From: Microlunatus flavus
GTDB lineage: Bacteria; Actinomycetota; Actinomycetes; Propionibacteriales; Propionibacteriaceae
Length of the DNA: 64,000 bases
Assembly (NCBI RefSeq): GCF_900110855.1
Contig: NZ_FOFA01000003.1
Location: 310,001-374,000 of the forward strand
Reading direction: 5' to 3'
The number at the start of each line of letters is the position of its first letter. Within the stretch, counting starts at the first letter, position 1. A program made the translations under genes and the position numbers. Shown here in pieces: positions 55,094-63,746 of the stretch. The notes beneath the pieces are model-generated. The model searched no databases and was not told where the DNA came from. It saw only the letters and a list, made by a program, of their open reading frames with translations.

Positions 55094-56445
55094 GCGCGCT
55101 GGTCCTGCTGCTGCTCCGCGGCCAGCAACCGGTCCGGACGATCGGGGTGGCGGCCAGCGCGGGAGCCGTCGCCGCGCTCCTGCTCCTCGCCGTCGCGGTG
55201 CTCCGGCTGCCGTCACAGGTCGAGGAGCACCTCTTCCCCCTGCTCAGCGAGCCTGGTCTGCGCCCCGGCTACGTGCTGTCCCTGGTCCTGCTCACCGCGC
55301 CGGTGCTCCTGCTGCTCTACCAGCTGCTCCGCCTCGGCACCACCGCACGCATGCGGCGTCTCGCCGTGCTCCGCGTCGCCGGGGCGACGCCGGTGCAGGT
55401 GCGGCTCCTGTCCGCCCTCGAGCTGGTCGTGCCCGCGCTGCTCGGCGCCGCCGTCCTGGGGCCCGCGGCGTACGCGGTGCTGCGGGCCCTGTTCGGGGGC
55501 ACCCCGGCCGGTAGCGGCGTCGAGGGCGAAGCGTTCCCCAGCGGCGCCGGCGACGGTTTCGTTCCCGTCACGGTCACGCCGGGTGCCGTCGACGTCCTCG
55601 CCGTGGTCGCCGTCACCACGCTCGCGTGCGGTCTGATCGGCTGGCTGGTCTCCCGCGACGTCGTCGTGTCCGCGCACCCCGTCTCGCGGCGGGCCTCGCC
55701 CCGGCGCCCCCGACCCTGGCCCATGCTCCTGATCGTCGCCGCCTTCGCCCTCACCGTCCCGCTGCTCGCGAACACGCTCGCCGTGGTCGTGGGGATCGGG
55801 GTGGCGGCGCTCGGGCTGCTGCTCAGCGGGCCCTGGATCGCCCTCCGGGCGGGACGCCGTGCGGCCGAGCGTGCCGACGGCGCCGAGGAGCTGCTGGCCG
55901 GCAGCCGTGCCGTCGCCGACCCCTGGGCCGCCGGTCGCGCCGTGGCGCCGATCGCGGTCGTCGGGCTGGTCGGTGCGGGTTCGGGTGCGCTCCTGCTCGA
56001 CCTGATCGCCTACGGGAACTTCTACGGCTTCTACATCATCTCGCTCGGCCTCGTCGCGATCGCGCTGCTTGTGGTCCTCACCTTCGTCGTGTTCGCGCTC
56101 GCCACGCACGGCGTCGAGACACTCTCCGAGCACCGTCGTTCGACCGCCTCTCTGGTGGCCGACGGCGCGTCTCTGGAGGTGCTGCACCGGTCCCTGGTCG
56201 CCGAGGCGCGCCTGCTCGCCCGCCCCGCCGCCACGCTCGGCCTGCTCGTCGGCACCGCCGCCATGGTGGTGGTGACCGCCCCGTCGGGCGACGGCGACCT
56301 CTCGCTCCTCGCCCTCCTGGGGACCGGCGTCCTCGTGCTCGTCGTGCTCCTGCTCCTCATCGAGGTCGCCGCGCGCACCGCCTCACGACTCGTCCGCCCC
56401 TGGCTCGTCGCCGCGGCGAGCCCCGACGGGCTCCGTACCGAGTGA
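55090..56445 (+). CDS. FtsX-like ABC permease
   Basis: 451 residues with about eight to ten hydrophobic segments. It has FtsX-like regions such as RMRRLAVLRVAGATPVQVRLLSALELVVPAL, and a second half after residue 200 that looks like a duplicated permease unit. Together with the ATPase it forms the complete exporter. It ends just before two tandem hairpins. Confidence 0.85.
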   Translation: MSALVLLLLRGQQPVRTIGVAASAGAVAALLLLAVAVLRLPSQVEEHLFPLLSEPGLRPGYVLSLVLLTAPVLLLLYQLLRLGTTARMRRLAVLRVAGATPVQVRLLSALELVVPALLGAAVLGPAAYAVLRALFGGTPAGSGVEGEAFPSGAGDGFVPVTVTPGAVDVLAVVAVTTLACGLIGWLVSRDVVVSAHPVSRRASPRRPRPWPMLLIVAAFALTVPLLANTLAVVVGIGVAALGLLLSGPWIALRAGRRAAERADGAEELLAGSRAVADPWAAGRAVAPIAVVGLVGAGSGALLLDLIAYGNFYGFYIISLGLVAIALLVVLTFVVFALATHGVETLSEHRRSTASLVADGASLEVLHRSLVAEARLLARPAATLGLLVGTAAMVVVTAPSGDGDLSLLALLGTGVLVLVVLLLLIEVAARTASRLVRPWLVAAASPDGLRTE

Positions 56446-56446
56446 C

Positions 56447-56552
56447 GAGTTCTCCGGACGGCCCCGCCGGGAGCCCGCCGAGAACTCCTCCCGCCGAGCG
56501 GTAGGTTGCCGCGCCGACACGCCGTGCCGGGAGCGCCGCAACCTACCGCTCG
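56447..56552. terminator. two tandem hairpins after the PadR-ABC operon
   Basis: Hairpin A: GAGTTCTC (56447-56454) and GAGAACTC (56480-56487). Hairpin B: 15-bp arms CGAGCGGTAGGTTGC (56495-56509) and GCAACCTACCGCTCG (56538-56552). They lie between the FtsX permease and the LLM gene, so termination is the likely role; neither has a clear U-tract. Confidence 0.6.
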
Positions 56553-56645
56553 CGCTCGAGCCGGGGCCCTGGCTCACGTCGTCGCCGCCTTCTCGGCCGC
56601 GTTCTGCCTGCCGGCCCGAGGTCGGGCGCGTGAGAGGGTTCCTCC

Positions 56646-57674
56646 ATGCACATCGGCGTCGACAGCTTCGTCTCCGAGGTCACCGACCCGAAGACCGATC
56701 ACGTCGTCGGTCCCGTCGAGCGGATGGCGCACCTGCTCGAGGAGATCGCGCTGGCCGACCAGGTCGGCCTCTACTCGTTCGGGATCGGCGAGCACCACCG
56801 CGCCGAGTACTACGACTCGGCCCCGCAGGTCATCCTCGCTGCCGCGGCCGCCCGTACGGAACGCATCCGGCTCGGCAGCGCGGTCAAGGTGCTGAGCGCC
56901 GACGACCCGGTGCGCGTGTTCCAGCAGTTCGCGACGCTCGACCTGATCTCGGGCGGTCGGATCGACCTCGTCGTCGGCCGCGGGTCGTTCACGGAGGCGT
57001 TCCCGCTCTTCGGCCTCGACCTCGGCGACTACGACGCGCTGTTCGAGGAGAAGCTCGAGCTGCTCCTGCAGCTGCGCGACGAGGCGGAGGTGACGTGGTC
57101 GGGCCGGTTCCGCCCGCCGCTCGTCCACCAGGGCGTCTTCCCCCGCCCGGTGCAGGACCCGCTGCCGATCTGGGTCGGCGTCGGCGGGACGCCGCAGTCG
57201 TTCGTGCGCGCCGGGCTCCTCGGGCTGCCGCTGATGGTCGCCATCATCGGCGGCGAGCCCCGCCAGTTCGCGCCGCTGATCGACCTCTACCGCCGGGCCG
57301 GCGCCCACGCCGGCCACCCGCCGGAGCGGCTGCAGGTCGGGCTGCACGTCTTCGGCTACGTGGGGGAGAGCACGCAGGCGGCCGCGGACACGATCTACCC
57401 CGGCTGGCACAAGATGTTCTCGACGGTCTCGCGGGAGCGCGGCTTCGCGCCGCCGAGCCGGCCGCAGTTCGACGCGACCGCCGGTCCCGACGGCGCGTTC
57501 TTCATGGGCGACCCGCAGACGGTCGCGGACAAGATCCGGCGCATCGCCGAGCAGGTCGGCGGGGTCGACCGCCTGTCCCTGCAGATGACGAACCCGCTCC
57601 TGGCCCACGACGACCTGCTGCGCGGCATCGAGCTGCTCGGGACCGAGGTCGCCCCGCTGGTCGCCGACGTCTGA
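56646..57674 (+). CDS. LLM-class flavin-dependent oxidoreductase
   Basis: 342 residues, a luciferase-like TIM barrel. FGIGEHHRAEYYDSAPQVILAAAAARTERIRLGSAV and DLISGGRIDLVVGRGSF are characteristic, and MGDPQTVADKIRRIAEQVGGVDRLSLQ matches the C-terminal family pattern. It probably uses FMN or F420 and oxidises an unknown substrate. GAGAGGG lies just before the ATG. Complete length. Confidence 0.9.
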   Translation: MHIGVDSFVSEVTDPKTDHVVGPVERMAHLLEEIALADQVGLYSFGIGEHHRAEYYDSAPQVILAAAAARTERIRLGSAVKVLSADDPVRVFQQFATLDLISGGRIDLVVGRGSFTEAFPLFGLDLGDYDALFEEKLELLLQLRDEAEVTWSGRFRPPLVHQGVFPRPVQDPLPIWVGVGGTPQSFVRAGLLGLPLMVAIIGGEPRQFAPLIDLYRRAGAHAGHPPERLQVGLHVFGYVGESTQAAADTIYPGWHKMFSTVSRERGFAPPSRPQFDATAGPDGAFFMGDPQTVADKIRRIAEQVGGVDRLSLQMTNPLLAHDDLLRGIELLGTEVAPLVADV

Positions 57675-57802
57675 CCCCGGCCGTTCCGAGGACGACAGCC
57701 GCACCTGGGTCGCGCCCGACCTGGCGACCCACCTGACCTGGTGGACCGACGGGACCCTGAGGCTCTGACGCAGCCGCCGGTCCGTGGCGTGCGACGGCCC
57801 GA

Positions 57803-57808
57803 CACAAT
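57803..57808 (+). promoter_or_regulatory. candidate -10 (CACAAT) of leaderless DUF1330 gene
   Basis: CACAAT is 6 nt before the GTG at 57815 and there is no ribosome-binding site. Confidence 0.45.
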
Positions 57809-57814
57809 GGCGCC

Positions 57815-58102
57815 GTGACCGCGTACTGGATCAGCGTCTACCAGGAGATCTCCGACCAGGGGAAGGTCGACGCGTACGCGCGGCTCGCCCGACCTGCGCT
57901 CGAGGCGGCGGGCGGGACGTTCCTGGCCCGCGGGCTGCCCGAGCAGACGTACGAGGCCGGTGAGACCACCCGCACCGTGCTGCTGGTCTTCGACTCGGTC
58001 GAGGCGGCTCGGGCCGCCCACGACAGCCCGGCCTACCAGGAGGCCCTGGCCGCCCTCGACGGCGGTGCGCGCCGGGACATGCGGATCGTGCCTGCGCTGT
58101 AG
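57815..58102 (+). CDS. DUF1330 family protein
   Basis: 95 residues with the ferredoxin-like DUF1330 pattern: MTAYWISVYQEISDQGKVDAYARLARPALEAAGGTFLARG, then RTVLLVFDSVEAARAAHDSPAYQEAL. These small proteins are of unknown function, structurally related to dimeric alpha/beta-barrel enzymes. Leaderless GTG start. Confidence 0.88.
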   Translation: MTAYWISVYQEISDQGKVDAYARLARPALEAAGGTFLARGLPEQTYEAGETTRTVLLVFDSVEAARAAHDSPAYQEALAALDGGARRDMRIVPAL

Positions 58103-58139
58103 CCGCGCGAGGCGCACGGCCGGCCGCGGGGACCCCGCT

Positions 58140-59387
58140 TCACCAGGCGGGGGCGTGCGTGGTGGTGAGGTGCAGCAGCGGCTCGCCCCCGAGGGCGACG
58201 TCGCGGGTCTCGTGCGTGCGGGTGTCGTAGGCGCGGAGCCGATGGTCGGTGAGCGCGAGGAGCCAGCGGCCGTTGCCCGACCAGGCCAGCTGGCGGTTGA
58301 CGTTGAACTCGGGGCCGGCCCCGGGCAGCACGCTGTCCCGGCCGCTGCGCAGGTCGACGACGTGGGTGCGCAGAGCGCTCGCCGGTTCGGAGGCCGTCAC
58401 GGACAGACGGGTCCCGTCCGGGCTGAGCGCTGCGTCCCCGTAGGCGTCTCGGTCGGTGCCGATGCCGCCCCTGGCCGTGAGCGTCCGCGCCACGGGGGCG
58501 GGCAGGGTGGTGCGTCGCGCGTCCCGCTGGTCGAGGAGCTCCAGCCGGCAGCGGCCGGAGCGGTCGCCGCCGCTGACCAGCAGCCGTCCTCCGCCGGCGG
58601 CGACCAGGTCACCCCGGATGACCAGCCGGACCTGGCCGGTGTGCCCCGCCCGGCTCGGCTCGAGCCGATGGACGCCGCGGCCGCTGGTCATCAGCACGCC
58701 GCCGTCGCCGTCGGGCAGCAGCGCGTACGGCCCCGCCGAACCGGGTGCGGTGAGCGTCGTCCCCGGGACCCGGCGCCCGTCGAGCGCGGCCAGCCGCAGG
58801 GTGGTGGTCGTCATCGGGTCGGTGCCTGTCTCCGGCTCCCCCCAGACGTCGCCGCGCGGCCCCGCGTGCAGGAACCCTTCGGCGTCGAACGCGTGCGGCA
58901 GCGGCGACGCCGGCTGCCCGTCGCGCACGAGGACGCCGCCGGGGCTCCACCGGGGCTTGACCAGCACCCAGTCCCGGCCCGCGAGGAAGGTCGTGTGCTC
59001 CTGCAGGTCCGGCGTGGGGGTCCGGGTGATCCGCCCCGTGGCGAGCTCGACCCGGAAGACCGCGGTCGCGGACTGCGCGTAGACCTGACCCGTGCCGATC
59101 CCGGGCAGCAGCGGCCCGTCACCGGCCCTGACGACGACCGGCGCTCCCGCCGGCGGGACCGCGGCGGTGGGCGCCGCCCCCGGGGCTGCCGGGGACGGGG
59201 ACGGGGAGGGGAGAGGCGCCGCCGGCACCGAGGAGGTCGTGGGCGGAACAGCCAGGTGCAGCCCGACCGCGGCGCCGGTCACCAGCACGGCCATCACGGT
59301 GACGAGCAGCACCCACCGGCCTGCAGCGCCCCGGCGGCGCTCAGCGGGCGAACGCTCCTGGACGGGCCGCACCTGCACCTTCCGCAT
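58140..59387 (-). CDS. membrane-anchored protein with WD40-like propeller
   Basis: 415 residues. One membrane segment near 25-45 and a Pro/Ser-rich linker precede a beta-propeller-like domain with repeated W-S-x-D-G-x and S-P-D-G-T-R-L motifs (for example DAALSPDGTRLSV near 330, RQLAWSGNGRWLLAL near 370), similar to the WD40/PD40 proteins found beside SigE-type sigma operons. Last gene of a four-gene unit; it overlaps the preceding gene by 47 bp. Function unknown. Confidence 0.65.
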   Translation of the reverse strand: MRKVQVRPVQERSPAERRRGAAGRWVLLVTVMAVLVTGAAVGLHLAVPPTTSSVPAAPLPSPSPSPAAPGAAPTAAVPPAGAPVVVRAGDGPLLPGIGTGQVYAQSATAVFRVELATGRITRTPTPDLQEHTTFLAGRDWVLVKPRWSPGGVLVRDGQPASPLPHAFDAEGFLHAGPRGDVWGEPETGTDPMTTTTLRLAALDGRRVPGTTLTAPGSAGPYALLPDGDGGVLMTSGRGVHRLEPSRAGHTGQVRLVIRGDLVAAGGGRLLVSGGDRSGRCRLELLDQRDARRTTLPAPVARTLTARGGIGTDRDAYGDAALSPDGTRLSVTASEPASALRTHVVDLRSGRDSVLPGAGPEFNVNRQLAWSGNGRWLLALTDHRLRAYDTRTHETRDVALGGEPLLHLTTTHAPAW

Positions 59388-59958
59388 CCTCCTCGAGCGG
59401 CGAGGTCGGTACGGGAGGCGTGCCGGTCCCGCCGGCCGGCGACCGCCCCTGGGCGAGGAGCACGACGAGGTCCAGGTGGACGAGGCCGATGCCGTAGTCG
59501 ATCCAGTCCTCGTCGGTGACCGTCTCGGCGTGGCGGTACTCGTCGTCGGTGCGGACGTAGACCTCGAGCCGGTCCCTGGTGACGTCGAGCTGCCACACGT
59601 GGTCGACGCCGAGCCGTCCGAGGGTGTGCCGACGGCGCCGTGCCGCGTCCTCGACCGGCCCGGTGTCGGCGACGTCGACGGTGTCGAGGAGGTCGACGCA
59701 CAGGACCGGGGCGGCCCGCAGACGGCCGTGGGGCCCGAGGTCCGCGTGCACGGTGACGTCCAGCGGCACCAGCAGCGGGCCCTGCTGCCAGGTGCAGGCC
59801 GCGCTGACCTCGTGCCCCGCCGGGGTGGTCGCGCCGAGGAGGCCGACCAGCCCGGCGCGGAGCCGATGGTGCCGGCGCGCCACCTCGGGCTCGACCGCCG
59901 CCTCCTGTCCTCCGGCGGGGTCGGGCAGGAGGTGGCCGTGCGCGTCCGCCGGGGTCAT
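59341..59958 (-). CDS. hypothetical protein in the sigma-factor operon
   Basis: 205 residues. No signal peptide or membrane segment is seen; predicted beta-rich with acidic tail. No family recognised. The ATG overlaps the stop of the GerMN gene (ATGA), and its 3' end overlaps the next gene by 47 bp, so it is a real part of the operon. Confidence 0.55.
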   Translation of the reverse strand: MTPADAHGHLLPDPAGGQEAAVEPEVARRHHRLRAGLVGLLGATTPAGHEVSAACTWQQGPLLVPLDVTVHADLGPHGRLRAAPVLCVDLLDTVDVADTGPVEDAARRRRHTLGRLGVDHVWQLDVTRDRLEVYVRTDDEYRHAETVTDEDWIDYGIGLVHLDLVVLLAQGRSPAGGTGTPPVPTSPLEEDAEGAGAARPGAFAR

Positions 59959-61685
59959 CGGCTGATCTCGAAGCGGCCGCCGTACGACCGGGCGGGTGCG
60001 CTCCCGCTCCGGGCGGCGTCGACACGCAGCCTGTACATACCGGGCGGCAGGGGGAGCGCGAAGGCGTAGGTGTTGTCCGACCTCACCGCGGCCCGCCCCT
60101 GGAAGAGGGTATCGTGCGTGACGAGGTCGGTGACGTACCAGGTGACGTCGTCGCGGTGCTGCTCGAGCGCGCCCACGACCTCCAGGGCACCGGGCTCGGG
60201 GATCCCGTCGGGGAGGGTCAGGCCGTCGGTCGTCCGCTCCTCGACGCGACGGAGCGCGATCGGTTCGGCCGTGTCCAGCTGGTCGAAGAGGCGGAAGCTC
60301 TCGCCGCGCATCGTCACCCGCACGGGGACCGGGTGCCCGACGTACGCGGCGACGGTGTGCACGAGGCTCTGAGCCCAGAAGGCCGCGACCGCGCGGTCCG
60401 GCTCGGCGGGTCGGACCCGTTCGTCGCTCGCGTAGTCGACCACGACCTCGTCGCCCTGCTCGACCACGCTGGCGAGCCTCAGCGAGCCGAAGGGCCACGA
60501 CGCGTCCTCGGCCGACGGCTCCTCACCGATCGCGGCCACCGCGTCGGAGAGGGTCGTCCTCGGCCTAGGCTCCGCGAGGAGGTGCTGGGCCGGCCCGGGG
60601 TAGTAGACGAGCGTTGTCTCGACCGGTGAGGTGGGTGGGTCCGTGACCGGCTCACGCCCTGCGGGCGTCGCGCTGCCGGTGACGGTGAAGCGACGCTGCG
60701 CCTCGACCTGCCCGGAGCGGCTGCGCAGCACCACCGTGTAGTCGCCCGGCTCGAGCTCGGGCGCGAGCGACATCACCGTCTCCCCGCCGTTGGCGGCATC
60801 GGCGGTCGCCGTCGCCGCCGCCCGACCGGCGGGGTCGGTCACCGCCAGCTGGTCACCGACCGCGCCGGGCATGGCGGCGACGCCGACGGGGGAGGTCACG
60901 CGCTCCGACGCCGCGGGGAAGAAGATCGTCCGCGGGGCCGTCACCGTGGTCCGGGGGTCGAAGAGCGGTTGAGTCGTGTCGACGACGCCGTACAGGGTGG
61001 TCGGCCTGCCGTTGAGCGTGATCACGACGGGACCGAGGGTGTCGAAGGCGGCCCCCGCCGTGCGGACCCAGGCCTCGACCCAGCGCCGCGCCTCCGCCCG
61101 GCCGGCCGCCCCGGTGGGCCGCGTCTGGTCGTCGACGGCGGCCATGTCGAGGTGCACGGCCCGGTCGACGACGGTGAGGCTCGCGACCCGGTTGGCGTCG
61201 TTCCGCGGGACGGCGACCGCCCCCGGAACGTTCGGCGGCTGCTCGAACAGGGCCCGCACGGCCTGCGCCGGGTCGTACGGGGCGCTCGCGCGGGCCGCGT
61301 CGACGACGAGCCCGTCGGCCCCGGGCCGGTAGAGCGTCCACGCCACCCGCGGCTGGCTCGGGCGGTAGCCGCCCGGCGGCTGCGTCGCCGAGGACGGCAC
61401 CGCGGTGGGGCTCTCCGCGGGCACGGCTGCACGCTGCGGGCCATGGGTCGTGACGAGCACGAGCGCCGCGACCACCAGCGCGAACGACGCGACGGCGACC
61501 GCCGCTCGCCCGTACGCCCGCCGGCGCGGTCGCGGCGGAGCAGCACGTCCAGTGGAGGCCCGCTCGGCCGCGAGCCGTCGCTGGAGGCGGGCCCACCCGT
61601 CGGGCGTCGGTTCGACCTGCCCGGCCTCGGTGCGCATCGCCTCGCGGAGCGCGTCGACCAGGCTCGGGTCCGGATCAGACCTCAT
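59955..61685 (-). CDS. membrane-anchored protein with two GerMN-like domains
   Basis: 576 residues. A cytoplasmic N-terminal region of about 55 residues (SLVDALREAMRTEAGQVEPTPDGWARLQRRL...) looks like an anti-sigma-type segment. A membrane helix follows near 57-80. Outside are two GerMN-like domains, one beginning after WTLYRPGADGLVVD (near 115) and one near TTLVYYPGPAQHLL (near 365). Each is followed by an Ig-like Gmad2-like part. Its start overlaps the sigma gene by 11 bp, so it may bind or control that sigma factor; this is inference. Confidence 0.7.
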   Translation of the reverse strand: MRSDPDPSLVDALREAMRTEAGQVEPTPDGWARLQRRLAAERASTGRAAPPRPRRRAYGRAAVAVASFALVVAALVLVTTHGPQRAAVPAESPTAVPSSATQPPGGYRPSQPRVAWTLYRPGADGLVVDAARASAPYDPAQAVRALFEQPPNVPGAVAVPRNDANRVASLTVVDRAVHLDMAAVDDQTRPTGAAGRAEARRWVEAWVRTAGAAFDTLGPVVITLNGRPTTLYGVVDTTQPLFDPRTTVTAPRTIFFPAASERVTSPVGVAAMPGAVGDQLAVTDPAGRAAATATADAANGGETVMSLAPELEPGDYTVVLRSRSGQVEAQRRFTVTGSATPAGREPVTDPPTSPVETTLVYYPGPAQHLLAEPRPRTTLSDAVAAIGEEPSAEDASWPFGSLRLASVVEQGDEVVVDYASDERVRPAEPDRAVAAFWAQSLVHTVAAYVGHPVPVRVTMRGESFRLFDQLDTAEPIALRRVEERTTDGLTLPDGIPEPGALEVVGALEQHRDDVTWYVTDLVTHDTLFQGRAAVRSDNTYAFALPLPPGMYRLRVDAARSGSAPARSYGGRFEISR

Positions 61686-62214
61686 CACGACCTCCCAGAA
61701 GACTGCGCAGCGCGTGGATGCCCCGCGCACCGTGGCTCTTGACCGCACCGCGGCTGATCCGCAACGCCTCGGCGGTCTCGGCCTCGCTCAGCCCGGCGTA
61801 GTAGCGGAGCACGAGCACCTCGCGCTGGCGTGGCGACAGCCCCGCCAAACCGTCGACCACGCGGCGGTGCTCCAGCCCGCGCAGCACCGACGCCTCGGCG
61901 CTCTCGGCGTCCTCGAGCCTCTCCACGGGAGAGGACCGGACGACGGCCTGGTGCCGCAGGGCCGAGCGGCACCGGTTGACGACGGCGACGTGCAGGTAGC
62001 TCGCGGCGTCGCCCGGGCGCCGCAGCCGCGACCACCGTGCGTGCAGGTCGACGAACGCGTCCTGCACCAGCTCCTCGGCCCGACCGACGTCCCGCACCAG
62101 GAGCCACGCGACCCGGACGAGGCGGACGTGGTGCGTGGCGAACAGGGCCTCGAGCGAGAGCTCGGGCACGGGTTCGCCCGCCCTCGTCGCGTCCACCGGA
62201 CTCAGCGCCTCCAC
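61675..62214 (-). CDS. SigE-family ECF sigma factor
   Basis: 179 residues. Region 2 is SLEALFATHHVRLVRVAWLLVRDVGRAEELVQDAFVDLHARW, and region 4 is LAGLSPRQREVLVLRYYAGLSEAETAEALRISRGAVKSHGARGIHALR, as in the actinobacterial SigE-like group of small sigma-70 factors. The operon continues with the GerMN protein and two further genes. GTG at 62214 is used. The upstream AACC/CGTG element suggests autoregulation. Confidence 0.88.
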   Translation of the reverse strand: MEALSPVDATRAGEPVPELSLEALFATHHVRLVRVAWLLVRDVGRAEELVQDAFVDLHARWSRLRRPGDAASYLHVAVVNRCRSALRHQAVVRSSPVERLEDAESAEASVLRGLEHRRVVDGLAGLSPRQREVLVLRYYAGLSEAETAEALRISRGAVKSHGARGIHALRSLLGGRDEV

Positions 62215-62222
62215 ACCCCTTC

Positions 62223-62246
62223 CACGCGCTGACCCCTCCGCTGGTT
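62223..62246 (-). promoter_or_regulatory. candidate ECF-type promoter of the SigE operon
   Basis: On the minus strand AACC (62246-62243, within TGACAACC) is followed by 16 bases and CGTG (62226-62223). An AAC-type -35 with a CGT-type -10 is the common ECF promoter layout, so autoregulation is plausible. Confidence 0.5.
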
Positions 62247-62320
62247 GTCACCCGCGACGGAAGAACATCACGACCAGGGCTCCACCACCACGAGAGCGGG
62301 CACGGTCGGGCGGGGTCGGC

Positions 62321-63181
62321 TCAAGCGAGCGCGGCCCGGAGGTCGTCGCGGTGGTCGAGCAGCCAGCGCTGCCGGCGTCGGATCAGGTCGCCGACGCCGT
62401 GGTCCCACATCCGCGCCCAGCCGCCGCCGAGGTGCTCGGCCGCGCCTCTCATCGCCCACCACATCCGGTCGGCCCTGGCCACCGCGACGTCGACCAGCGA
62501 CGCCCGCTCGGCGGCGCCCAGCCCGTACGCGTCCGCCAGCACCCTCAGCCGCTCGGGCTGCCGCGTGCGGGACCAGCCCGGCCAGACGTCGGCGGGGGCG
62601 CGCAGCGGCACCCAGTGGGTCGCGGTGTTGACGAGGTCCTCGAGCCGCGTCGTCGGGCCCGCCAGGTCGAAGTCGATCAGGGCCACGGCGCGGCCCTCGC
62701 GGACGACGACGTTCTGCGGCGTGACGTCGTTGTGGCCCACGAGCTCCGGCGGCGGTCCGACCGGCACGGCGGCGGGCCCCGCCTCTGACGGTGACGGCCA
62801 GCGGAACCACTGCGTCCCGGTCGGCGCGGCGAACCCGCGGTCGGCCGCGTACCCCTCCGAGGCGTCGTGCAGGTCCCGCAGCAGCCGACCGACGCTGCGC
62901 AGCAGCTCGTCGTCGGCCGCCCACGCCGGGGGAGGGTCGCCGGCGACCGCGCCGGGGACGAAGTCGAGCACGTCGCGACCCGCCCGGTCCCGGCCCAGGA
63001 AGCGGGGCGCACCGCGGAACCCGACGGCCTCCAGGTGCTGGAGGTAGTCCGCCACCGCCCCGCTCTGCGCCCGGACCGGCCGGCGCACGGTCGCGCCGAC
63101 CCGCACGACGCCCTCGGTCACGTCCCCGTGCGGCAGCTCGTCCTCGGGCTCGCTCTCGCCGGGCAGCTCCTCGTACGCCAC
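62321..63181 (-). CDS. aminoglycoside phosphotransferase family protein (intact)
   Basis: 286 residues. Catalytic loop HNDVTPQNV (H-x-D-x4-N) and metal motif ALIDFDLAG are both present, in contrast to the deleted homologue at 51602-52336. The substrate may be a hydroxylated small molecule; antibiotic resistance cannot be claimed. The GTG at 63181 is 6 nt from CAGGAT. Confidence 0.83.
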   Translation of the reverse strand: MAYEELPGESEPEDELPHGDVTEGVVRVGATVRRPVRAQSGAVADYLQHLEAVGFRGAPRFLGRDRAGRDVLDFVPGAVAGDPPPAWAADDELLRSVGRLLRDLHDASEGYAADRGFAAPTGTQWFRWPSPSEAGPAAVPVGPPPELVGHNDVTPQNVVVREGRAVALIDFDLAGPTTRLEDLVNTATHWVPLRAPADVWPGWSRTRQPERLRVLADAYGLGAAERASLVDVAVARADRMWWAMRGAAEHLGGGWARMWDHGVGDLIRRRQRWLLDHRDDLRAALA

Positions 63182-63187
63182 GCCCGC

Positions 63188-63193
63188 ATCCTG
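63188..63193 (-). promoter_or_regulatory. candidate -10 (CAGGAT) of leaderless phosphotransferase gene
   Basis: CAGGAT on the minus strand is 6 nt before the GTG at 63181. Confidence 0.45.
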
Positions 63194-63746
63194 CCGCTCA
63201 AGCGCCGTGGGGCGAGGGCTCGAGGTCCGAACGCAGGCGGGGCGATGTGTGCGTCGTCGACCGCCATGTTCTCCACGCCGCACGCCGCACGCTGTGACCG
63301 ATACGTCCGACGCGCTGGGTTGGGAGGCGTGCAGCTGCTCCACCCCGCGACCGGGCGGGGTGTGACGCCGCGTCCTTCCGCGTCCTTCCGCGTCCTTCCG
63401 CGGGCTGCGCGGAGCGGCGCGTTCACGTAACTGGCTGTGTTCGCGCCCGCGGTGGCGGACGCCTCCAGGCTGTCCTGCCGTGCCTTCAGACACCGGGTCA
63501 GCCGCAGCGAGGGCTCCGCGTCCAGCCGTTCGACGGCGCCGACGACGAGCGAGGTGGTACCGAGCGTCTTGCTGCGCGGGGCCCGTAGGCGGAGTCGGGC
63601 GTCGTCGCTCCCGCAGCGCTCTTGGCCTGCTTGTCGAAGATCAAACAAGTCTTCACAGGATCTTGCCAGGAAACGCTCAGGTAGGTCATAGTTTGCTGGC
63701 GCCGCGGTCCTCACCATCGTGGACTGCGCCAGACGATCGGAGTCGT
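63194..63746. other. gene-free region before the last secreted protein gene
   Basis: No gene can be supported in these 550 bases. They hold a 10-bp tandem repeat and, near the end, a stretch of lower GC content with a candidate promoter on the plus strand: TTGCCA (63663-63668), a 17- or 18-bp spacer and TCATAG/CATAGT (63686-63692). A minus-strand frame over 63400-63650 codes a passable protein-like stretch (SKTLGTTSLVVGAVERLD) but has no start, and may be a gene remnant or chance. Confidence 0.5.
63371..63402 (+). repeat. tandem repeat, three copies of CGTCCTTCCG
   Basis: Three perfect 10-bp units at 63371-63400 plus two bases of a fourth. Such a short perfect array may vary in copy number between strains. 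Confidence 0.9.
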
